Part shown: one piece after another, positions 34,800 to 44,314 of the stretch | How the letters are laid out: each line of letters opens with the position of its first letter | Numbering within the stretch: position 1 is the stretch's first letter | Assembly (NCBI GenBank): GCA_916700875.1 | Contig: CAKAKS010000022.1 | Span: 14,098,013 to 14,162,012, forward strand | DNA: 64,000 nt | Direction: 5' to 3' | From: Sebastes aleutianus | Taxonomy: Eukaryota > Chordata > Actinopteri > Perciformes > Sebastidae | Position numbers and translations under genes: made by a program | Notes under the pieces: generated by a model | Seen by the model: only the letters and a program-made list of their open reading frames with translations | Databases searched by the model: none | What the model was told of the DNA's origin: nothing

Positions 34800-35780
34800 A
34801 TGTCCTATACTACTGATAACAACTCCAAGCCCAAATCCATGAGAAGAGCCAAAGGATGGACGGCAGAGGTGGAAAACCTATTCAGGTTCCAGCAGGCTGG
34901 CTACAGAGACGAAATGGAGTACATACAAGTCAAACAAGGGGCCATGGTAAATCTTCTTTTCTTTATCAGACTCAGTTTTTCTTAAGGAATGTTTGGTAAT
35001 GGTTGGTATTGGTGACTGTGTGTATGCAAAACAAGAATAAAAAAATATATATGTTGCATTATGTTATTGCATCAGGAATATTAGACATAGACAAGACATA
35101 TACAACAGACTCATAACTTGCACTGAAAAGAGACAATTTCAGTATTTGAGGTCCTGATTTTTGAGTTTCTTTTTTAAGAAACAGATGCTCTGAGCAAAAA
35201 TAAAAACAGTTTTCAAATCATCTTTGATTTTGTGAAACTTGTAATATACAATATACTTGGTACCACAGTACTTATATTGTTTTAAAGTAGTCCTGTGGTA
35301 AAAATTCTTTCAGCTTTCATCCATCTAAGAATGAAACTGAATGTGTACTTGAGTTTACCAGTCAGCAAATTTGAGCTTGAATTTTGACCCTGAGATTATT
35401 TTTGTCTGCATAAATCTGTCTTTTATCTATTGATAGTCATTTAAAGACATGTTTGACAGTGTATGTGGCATGCACCAGTAGCAAATAAGTTCTTATCTGT
35501 TTTATTGGGAGATAAGAGAGTGTTTATTGTACAGTATGAAAATTAACAACTTAACAATGTGTCCTTTTCTTTTAAAAGGAATAAAGGATCCAGTTCCAGT
35601 AAAATAACAGGTGTTATACCAATAATTCTGTTAAATCTGTTTCTGTTTCAGATTGACAAATGGCCAGAGACTGGCTATGTGAAGAAGCTCCAACGTCGAG
35701 ACAACACATTTTATTACTACAGCAGGAAAAGGGAGTGTGAGGACTGTGATCTCAACAAAGTCAAAGTTTATGCGTATTAA
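34800..35780 (+). CDS. meig1: Meiosis expressed gene 1 protein homologue, 91 aa
   Basis: Small protein that in mammals works with PACRG at the manchette during sperm-tail formation and in motile ciliated cells. Two coding exons: 34800-34946 (after TTTCAG, start codon 10 nt into the exon) and 35652-35780. The join is phase 0. Residues 26-49 (ENLFRFQQAGYRDE) and the C-terminal exon (DKWPETGYVKKLQRRDNTFYYY...KVKVYAY) follow the mammalian protein almost residue for residue; the N-terminal ~17 residues are variable and a few residues longer. An untranslated first exon probably ends at 33733, giving an intron of about 1.06 kb that carries a family-B MITE. Divergent from dclre1c, as in mammals where the two genes are neighbours. 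Confidence 0.96.
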
Positions 35781-35881
35781 GTTGTTCTGGACTCCATCCA
35801 TTTATCATTGTGATAATATAACGGTATAGCCTGTCAACACACAGTAGTGTCACTATAAGGTGATTTATCTGTTTTGTTTTC

Positions 35882-35887
35882 AATAAA
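35882..35887 (+). terminator. meig1: meig1 polyadenylation signal
   Basis: AATAAA 102 nt after the stop codon, followed within 40 nt by a GT-rich stretch (CTGCTGGTGTGTGATTGTGT). A compact and plausible 3' end. Confidence 0.7.
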
Positions 35888-36639
35888 GGGATTTTTAAAT
35901 TGTACATGAGAGTATCTTTAGATACCTGCTGGTGTGTGATTGTGTTTCTCTTGGATCAGTGAATTTTGTTTTCCACAGAGTGAACATTATTATTCCCCTG
36001 CATGGGTTTGATAAAGGAATAGTTCACCTAAAAGTCTGCCTATCACTCCCCATTTTTGTGTAAACCTGACTGTTTGTCGCACCAAAAATACCAATGTTGC
36101 CCTTATATATTACATTATTATTATATTATATAGTTGCAGTTGTATTGAACTAGTTTGCCTGAAGTTGTGTGTTATGAGCAGCACTGAAAATAAGTTTAAA
36201 TAAGATCAATTTCATGAGTTAAGTAATACTAAGTTTTAATTACATCATTGCAGTAACCATTTTTCTTTTTTACTATATGCTACAGGGTTTAATGAGGAGA
36301 GATTTCATGCTCACTCACTGTAACATTCATGGCCTGTTCATAAATGTGACTGCTGGGATTAAACGCTAGGCCTGTCACACTCTGCTCATGTGATGATGGT
36401 AACATGAGGGCTGAGATTATGCTCTCAGATCTGAGTTGTTTTCCACTCACAGATCAAGGACATATCGCTTTATTTAGCTGCTTGGAGAATGAGAGATTTA
36501 TGCTTTATTAACTTGTAATTAGAAAGAAAGTTGAGTGGTGCTGCACAGAGAAATACAAGCTGACGTGACTGCACCCTGCTGCATCACAGACAGCAAGGCT
36601 GGTGAGTAATGCAACATTACATTAGACTGCTTTAGACTG

Positions 36640-37925
36640 CTGTTCTTAGAAAATGTATAACCAGATTCTCACACCAAATTCCTTTCAGAACTGTGATGAT
36701 TTAATATACTTTTGCAAGTTTGGCGTTTGGTTTGTCCCAGAAAAAAAAAAGCGATAAATATGACTAAAACTTGACCTTTTTTGTTTTAATGTATGGCATG
36801 TCTCTTTTTTTATTCTTACAAACAGATAAAACACTTAATAAACGGCCGTTCTTAGAAAAACAACAGCCAGAAGTCCTGACGCCAAACCTCTTTCAAAATG
36901 TTGATGATTTAATGTATCCTGCTCTTGCAAGTTTATAAAGCTACTGCGCTTGTCCCAGGAACAAAATGCACTAAAACTGACTCATACTTGACCTTTTCTG
37001 TTTTAATATGGTAGTTGTGTCTCTTTTTATTCCTATAAAGCTGTTAATAACTAAAACACTTAATAAACGACCGTTCTTAGAAAAACTACAGGCAGACGTC
37101 CTTAAGCCAAACCTTGTTCAAAATGTTGACAATTTAATGTAGCCTGCACTCTTGCAAGTTTATAAAGCTACTACGTATGGTTTGTCCCAGAATAAAATGC
37201 ACCCGAACTGACTAGAATTTGATCTTTACTGTTCATGTCTTTTTTTTATTCTGAGAAAACGGTTGTTGGTAACTAAAAACACTAACAAATGGTGAGTTAT
37301 ACATCCTCACACCAAACTCAGTTCAGAATTTTGACGATTTAAAGGGGACATATCATGCTCATTTTCAGGTTCATGTTTGTATTTTGGGTTTCTATTAGAA
37401 CATGTTTACATGCTTTATTGTTCAAAAAACACATTAGTTTTCTCAAACTGTCTGTCTGAATGTACCTGTATTTAGCTCTGTCTGAAATGCTCCGTTTTAG
37501 TGCATTTCAACGGAATTGCAACAGAACTGCGTTGCTAGGAAACAGTTTGGGTCCATGTTTACATCCTGTCAGCTGATGTTATTCACATCCACTGCAACAG
37601 GAAATAAACTGGGACACATTTAGTATGTTTACGTTTAAAACTGTGAAATAATCTAAATATTGTAGATTTGTGACATCACAAATGGACAGAAATCCTAACG
37701 GCTTGTTTCAAACGCACAGTTTCTGAATACGGGCTGTGGGTATTTCTCCATGGATTGAGTGTTTTGATACTTTCACAGTATTTATATATCACTTAAACCT
37801 GCTTAAAAGGCATGCAAAAAATCTCACTTTTTACAATATGGGACCTTTAATGGACTCTTGCAAGTTTATAAAGCTACTTCACTTGTCGCAGGAACAAAAA
37901 TGTCCTGTATGGGTTTAAATGAAAC
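36640..37925 (+). repeat. Diverged tandem array, four units of about 206-225 bp, interrupted by a MITE
   Basis: Unit landmarks GTTCTTAGAAAA recur at about 36643, 36849 and 37074, each followed by CCAAA, GATTTAATGT and TTGCAAGTTTATAAAGCTAC. The fourth unit (from about 37285) is split at its GATTTAA by the element at 37343-37846 and resumes with TGGACTCTTGCAAGTTTATA to about 37925. Confidence 0.85.
37339..37850. mobile_element. Non-autonomous TTAA-type element, family B, copy 2 (504 bp)
   Basis: Element 37343-37846 (AGGGGACATATCATGCTCAT ... CAATATGGGACCT) lies between TTAA at 37339-37342 and 37847-37850. Uninterrupted neighbouring tandem units read GATTTAATGT at this point, so a single TTAA was duplicated on insertion. 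This is the behaviour of piggyBac transposons. Confidence 0.9.
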
Positions 37926-38778
37926 ACCAAACTTGCTTTTTCAAATAGATCTAAACTTGTACTTAATACTTGGTTCTGCCCTTTCGGTGAGATTGTGTGA
38001 ATAACAAACTAACTGATTTTAAAAGTATGTATTTTTTTTAAATAATTCTGCCCGGTGATCGTTATACTCTCCTCGGGTTAAATCTAGATAAACTGGTCCA
38101 TAGTGAGTCATCACAAATTAGCATAATTAACATCTATTGTTAAATGGGTTCTTTTTTGAATTGAGTCTGGCGAGCTGCGTCAGGGAAACCTGCCATACAA
38201 GCCGTACCCGTTGTCGGCTCAACGGTAATTTGAACTCGCCTTTAACAGCTTGAACTGAAGCTACCGGGCTTATTCCCTTTAACATATACTTAACCCTATT
38301 TTTTTTTTACGTAAAAATGCCAAGAAATCACTAATTTTAGCCTCTAAACTGTGAATACTTGATGTTTTACTTGGTTTAATGTGATAGTTAATTGATTATA
38401 TTTGAGTTTTGAACTGTTTTTCAGGTATTTATTGTTTTTTTATCGATCTTCTATTATAGTAAATTGAATATATCTGAGTTTAGGATTGTTGGTGTGACAA
38501 AATAAAACATTTCTCAGGACTTGTAATGGGTATTTTTCACTACTGTTTACTAAATTATTAATCTATTAATTAAGAAAATAATCCCTACATACAGAGATCA
38601 CTCTTTTTGCCTCTAAACTGTGCATACTTGATGATTTACTCAGTTTATTATAATAGTAAATAGAATATATTTGAGTTTTGGACTGTTTTTCCTCTAAGAT
38701 ATGACGCGTTGATGACGTATGACCCAGCCGCCGGTCATACTAGTCGGCTCAACGGTTATTTAAACTCGCCTTTAACTG

Positions 38779-40212
38779 CTTGAACTAGTGATGGGATTTC
38801 AGTCTCTTTTTAGTGAGCCAGATCATTCGGCTCAGCTCACCAAGAAGAGCCGGCTCTTTCGGCTCCCAAACGGCTCTTCGTTTTACCACTTCTGCCTTTT
38901 ATAATTCAGCCAAATTTAGCTTTAGCTGTTTTGACCTATGATTAGTATGTGTGCACATGTATCACTTAAATTATTCAATTTAATTATACTAAACCTTATA
39001 ATTTCCAGAATACCATCATTTTACGTGCTGCTTTGTTTCCGACTGTCACTCATCTTGTCTGCTATTCGCGCACCGCACTCCTCTCTCTCTTTCTCTCCTC
39101 CTCTTCCTTTGCTCTGTACCTGTAGACCGTCAGCGCGACGCGCGCCCTCCGCCCCTCCCTGCTTGATCGTATGATCCTTGTCTGTCATCACCTGATTGGT
39201 CGCAAGGACATCATTAACACAACATTCAGTCACAGTCCGTGCATGGAGTGCACGTGGCGCGGAGAAGATAATCCTATCATTCTGCCTTGAATTAATTAAA
39301 AAAAAAAAAAAAAAATGGCTCTCTGACGGGAGCTGGCTCTTATTGTCAGTTAAAAGAGCTGGCTCTTTTAAAGGGACTGTTTGTAACTTTTTACAGGTAT
39401 AAATCTACCGGGTCGGTTTCCAATGCGAGTTTGCGTGTGGCTACGCTGATCAGACTCAGACTCCAACACAAACTACACGGAAGCACCAAAACCTCTTGGT
39501 TGTATCTAGTGAAGCCCGTCTTGCAAAACAGTGTTGGCGGCGGTCGTAGTCCGCCGGGGAGACCGTGGGTTTTGTCTCCAGGGCCGGAGTCTCTGCTGTA
39601 CTCTGCTCCTCTGCCTGCTTGCCTTCACTCACACACCGCGCGCGTTCTCGCGCTCCACTTCACGTGCATGCGTGCACACTACACACTGCAGAAGAGTTAC
39701 TTTAGCTCTGAGAATATCTAGTGAATGAACAGTGGACGTTTGTGCAGAAATAACTTCTGCAGCTCCTCCAGACCAACAGAGGTTTTTGTGAAGTGACGGG
39801 GCTCCGCAGAGAGAAACGTTATCGTCTCTGACCGGGTGCCGGTGTCTCCCCTGTTCCCTGAACAGGCTGAAGCAGGAAAAGCCAACACTATGATCAGCAT
39901 TGATTCATGGAGAGACCTTCGTCTGGTCAGCTAACATTACTGCCATGCAGGTGAAATATAGAGTGATATTGTGGTTTTAGCTGACGTGTGTTGCCTCACT
40001 GTTTTGAGCGATGCTTGTTCAGGTATATTTAGAGCGAACAAGCGCGAGCCCGATGCTGACTTTCGTTGTCTTAATGGCCACAGGTGTCGCTGTCAACAAG
40101 CATTTCTGATTCTTACAAACAGTCCCTTTAAAAGAGCCGGCTCTTATCGTTCACTTAAAAGAGCCGGCTCTTTGAACCGACTCGTTCTCGACGACCCCTC
40201 ACAGCTCTAACT
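38779..40212 (+). mobile_element. hAT-like non-autonomous element with nested insertion (1,418 bp between 8-bp repeats)
   Basis: The element body is 38787-40204. Its left end is AGTGATGGGATTTC and its right end is a diverged inverted counterpart, CGACCCCTCACAG. Flanking 8-mers CTTGAACT (38779) and CTCTAACT (40205) differ at two positions, and 8-bp target duplication is the hAT hallmark. The local duplicate at 38240-38290 reads GCTTGAACTGAAGCTA without the element, giving the empty site. No transposase is encoded. The right half carries repeated AAGAGCCGGCTCTT words. Confidence 0.8.
39368..40131. mobile_element. Family A TTAA-type element, copy 2 (756 bp), nested in the hAT-like element
   Basis: TTAA at 39368-39371 and 40128-40131 bracket AGGGACTGTTTGTAAC ... 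TTACAAACAGTCCCT. Removing it and one TTAA rejoins the host text as GGCTCTTTTAAAAGAGCC, a palindrome fitting the surrounding hAT sequence. It is about 33 bp shorter than copy 1, through small indels. Confidence 0.88.
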
Positions 40213-40669
40213 GAAGCTATACCTTTTTGCTTTATTCCCTTTAACGAGCCTCTTATCTGAAGTTATGTGTCCAGAGGAGTCAACACGGAGGCTGTAAAGG
40301 CAAGTCTGGCTTGTAAACTTATACACTAGAAGCTCGTCTTTATTAGCTCTTCTAAAACGTCTCTATTCTTCTTCTTCTTCTACTAGTTCATGTTGGTTAG
40401 CTTAGCATCGTTAGCATTCACAGTTGGCCTAGTAACAGCTAAAGCTAAAGTTAGCTCATGTTAGCTTTACAGTCTTCATCTGACACCTCTGTTGTTGTGT
40501 TAATAACACAATATAATGTGTGTTTTCTACACTAACATATGGTCAGGCTGTGTTTACCCCTCAAGCTGTTAGAGTTAAAGGTGTGTGTTTAGCTGCTGCT
40601 AGCAAGGTGAGCTAGTTACTAATCAATATAACAGTTGGCAGCTGTCAGACATCAGACATGTTGTTGTTT

Positions 40670-42080
40670 GTTGTTGACATTCAGGTGTTTTGCTGCTTAA
40701 CTTCCCAACCAAAACATGCAAGTAATGTTTTGAATGGAGCAGTACAATATCCTCTGAAGCTTTATGTTGATTTAACCATCTTTATTTGCTCATAAAACTC
40801 TCTATTATTGCCTCTAATGTGACATTAGACATATGACATTATTGAAAAAGTGGTGTAAATACACCTTAAACCAAGGTGTCTGCAGGTCTTTAAACTGTTT
40901 TGAAATGTCTACAAATGCAAAAGTAATTTAATTATCTTAAATTGTACTTTATTATGTTCTGTGTAACTTCCCAACCAAAACATGCAGGTACTGTTTTGAC
41001 TGGAGCAGTACAATATCCCTCTTTTAGTGTAAAGGATCTCTGAAGCTTTATGTTAATTTAATCATCTTTATTTGCTCATAAAACTCTCTATTATTGCCTC
41101 TAATGTGCTTACAGTGATCTGTACCGACTGTCATTACAGTCAGCAATGACAGTCAGAAATGACAGTCAGAAATGACAGTCAGAAATGTTGTTTTGTTGTT
41201 GACATTCAGGTGTTTTTGCTGCTTTACTTCCCAACCAAAACATGCAAGTAATGTTTTGAATGGAGCAGTACAATATCCTCTGAAGCTTTATGTTAATTCA
41301 TTTATCTTTATTTGCTCAAAAAACTCTATTATTGCCTCTAATGTGACATTAGACATATGACATTATTGAAAAAGTGGTTGAAATACACCTTAAACCAAGG
41401 TGTCTGCAGGTCTTTAAACTGTTTTGAAATGTCTACAAATGCAAAAGTAATTTCATTATCTTAAATTGTACTTAATTATATGTTCTGTGTAACTTCCCAA
41501 CCTTTGACTGGAGCAGTACAATATCCCTCTTTTAGTGTAAAGGATATCTGAAGCTTTATGTTGATTTAATCATCTTTATTTGCTCATAAAACTCTCTATT
41601 ATTGCCTCTAATATACTTACAGTGAGTCATTACAACCAGGTGGGGGTAAATATGGGATTGAGCCATTTCTGTAGGTTGACATTACTGGAAAAAGTGGTGT
41701 AAATACACCTTAAACCAAGGGGTCTGCAGGTCCTTAAACTGTTTTGAAATGTCTACAAATGCAAAAGTCATTTAATTATCTTAAATTGTAGGTGTTTTGC
41801 TGCTTAACTTCCCAACCAAAACATGTATGTAATGTGTTGACTGGAGCAGTACAATATCCTGTGAAGCTTTATGTTAATTTAATCATCTTTATTTGCTCAT
41901 AAAACTCTCTATTATTGCCTCTTATGTACTTACAGTGAGTCATTACACCCAGGTGGGGGTAAATTGACATTGTAATTACTGGAAAAAGTGGTTGAAATAC
42001 ACCTTAAACCAAGGTGTCTGCAGGTCCTTAAACTGTTTTGAAATGTCTACAAATGCAATTTAATTATCTTTATTATATGT
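40670..42080 (+). repeat. Five-copy tandem array, unit about 260-315 bp, in the tmem243 5' intron
   Basis: The landmark AACTTCCCAACC occurs at 40699, 40965, 41226 (as ACTTCCCAACC), 41491 and 41806. Each unit continues GGAGCAGTACAATATCC, GAAGCTTTATGTT and ACTCTCTATTATTGCCTCTA; most also have CACCTTAAACCAAGG and CTGTTTTGAAATGTCTACAA. One unit contains a nested 14-bp repeat (AATGACAGTCAGAA) at 41145-41187. Divergence between units is low. Confidence 0.93.
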
Positions 42081-44314
42081 TATTCTCAACATAGATCTTT
42101 CATCTAATGTTGTTTATTTTTCAGAATTAGTAAACAATACGTTGATTAACCAATTGGTTGAATTGGAAAATTAATAAACAACATATAAAGTTCACCTATT
42201 TGCTGAGATGAACATACTTACCTTTGTATTTACCTGCGACACTCACCTGGGGGGGAAATGACTGAATAATTAGCTTTGTTTTGTTTGTATAGTGTTAAGG
42301 TTTTATGGAGGTGTCATTACACTCTTTGTACTGACCGCTCACATGTGAAACAAATATTTTTCTTCTCAGCTCAGTTAAGTCGTGGGGCCTCCTTTTTTTT
42401 CAAGGAGCCTAGAGAATCACAAGGCTATGGAGGAATGTAGCTTTAGGCCACTTTTATGCTAGTTTATAATGAAGCTCTTGTTTTCCACTGTTTGTTTTTC
42501 TGCTGAGAAAGCTCTGCGAGGGCTTTATTTCCTTTCCTGCCGCCTTCTGACCTAGAAAGGAAGCAGCAACCACAGCTGCCTTCTCTGTAAAAACGGTTGT
42601 TTAACACTGCGTGAAGACGTCATGTGAAACTAACGTTGGAGAAGTATATTTCAACCTTCCTAGAGATGTTGTCATCCCCGTCTCCTGTTACGCTTCCTCT
42701 ACAGTCACTTGTTAGATGTGTCTGAACATAAGTCGATGCCACCAGGTGTGGAAACTGAAATGGTATGTGCGTTGGTTTGTAACTGAACCTAGACTTTCCC
42801 CGGTCTTTGCTGCTTTGAGCTAATAATCTGCGGTCTGGTTGTGTCATTTCTGGAATGTGACGGATTTTTGAGAGCTTTAATCAGACAAAGAAACTTGATA
42901 TGTCTGCAGGGAAGTTTGGGAATATAAATCTGAATATACAGCAGCAGAATGTATTTCACAGCCTGTTTCACTCATTTATTGCATTAAATCAGGGCTAAAA
43001 CTCAAATTACTCAGGGTTGTTTTCTCCTATAGGCCTCTAAAACACTTAAAAAAAACTTAGGTTTTCTTAAATAAATAAAGTTTATAATTGCTTATTAGTT
43101 TGAAAATTACAAGTTTAAACTTGATGGATTAACCAGACTGTTTAACAGAAAACATTTTACGCTGTAGCTGAATCAGTATGAAGTTATTCTTTGGTTTGTT
43201 TTCTACTTCCTCTTTCTAACCGCAATCATCACCATCGCTACTCGTTTTTTTTGTTTTTGAAAGATGGAACTGACTTGTGGTTTTTTCACACCTGAAAATA
43301 GAGGAAGTGAAGCTGAATGAGCTGCAATAAAAATCACTTTTCTGTTTGCAGCAGAAGAAAACTACCATCTTCATCTGTTAGAGAAACTAAATGTTTTAAT
43401 ATATTATATTTGTGTTTTCTAAATAACGCTGTTGTTGTAGAACTAGAAGAACACAAAATAGTTTGTTCTTTATTTTTATACTTGGATCCACATTATTTTC
43501 CACAAAGTGACTGCTAGCTTACCACCAGGGTCCACACTAAATAATACAAATTTTAGGCAGAAACTAATTGAATGAATTGTTTAGTAAAAAAATTATAATT
43601 TTCTGATGATTTAACTAATTAATTGACATAATTTCAGCTCTAAAAAAACATTTTAAAATCACACAGTAGCTATTGCAGAAGTTAAATAATTTTAAATATG
43701 TAAAGGTAAACAAGGAAAACTTGCAATGAAAAAAAAATTGTCAAAATAAATAAATAAAAACAATGTAAACTAAAACAAAAATAGCACATTTGTGAGATTC
43801 ATGATTTTTTGTTATGTGGAATAAATGTGGAAGTTAAATATAAGGAAATAAATTGTATGTGTTCATAAACTTATCTTCCTTGTAGCTGTGGACGGTTTGC
43901 TTTTCAACAGCAGATCTTGTGATCATTTGACTCTTTATTGCTTTATGAATCCCTCTAAAATTAAATGGAGAAATAATAAAACACAGGTTTCTTTTTATGG
44001 TTTAACAGGAAAGGCAGCATGGTGCAGGAAATCCTGATGTTGTTGTGAGGGAGTTTCCATCGTCTCTTTGTGGACTTCACCCTTTGTAAGCATTTCCTGT
44101 TGTGATTCTTTGTTTTACAGGTAAAGTAGCTCATCCACCTGGCCGTCAGAGTCTCACTACACGATGTCTCTGTCAGTCTGTTGACAGCTTCGCAGACTCT
44201 GAGCAGAGGGAGGCAACTGGGATCTAGCTAGTTATCCAGCTAGAATGCAGCACTGGCCCGTCGTCTCCAGGAGGCGGCGCTGCTGAGAGGCGAGTGTTGG
44301 TGTCTGCTGAGGAC

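Larger units (their letters stand above)
35890..40250. other. Intergenic region meig1 / tmem243
   Basis: No gene-like frame was found. The stretch is mostly repeats, listed separately: a 206-225-bp tandem array with a nested family-B element, then a diverged local duplication (38200-38290 and 38740-38786 plus 40205-40250 share GGCTCAACGGT and AACTCGCCTTTAAC) split by a hAT-like insertion. Text at 38330-38590 and 38598-38695 is also related to itself and to the 25145 repeat family. Confidence 0.65.

Noticed and set aside
36490..36610. Possible extra 5' exon between meig1 and tmem243
   Set aside because: AT-rich with no consistent donor/acceptor pair or frame; no reason to link it to either gene.
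40291..40306. Second GC-type donor (AAAG|GCAAGT) for a tmem243 first exon
   Set aside because: Sequence fits, but without a coding frame to test it there is no independent support; kept only as a hint in the tmem243 entry.
40670..42080. Could the regular array be a CRISPR-like repeat-spacer structure?
   Set aside because: Whole ~260-bp units are similar throughout, with no conserved-repeat/variable-spacer alternation, and the DNA is vertebrate.
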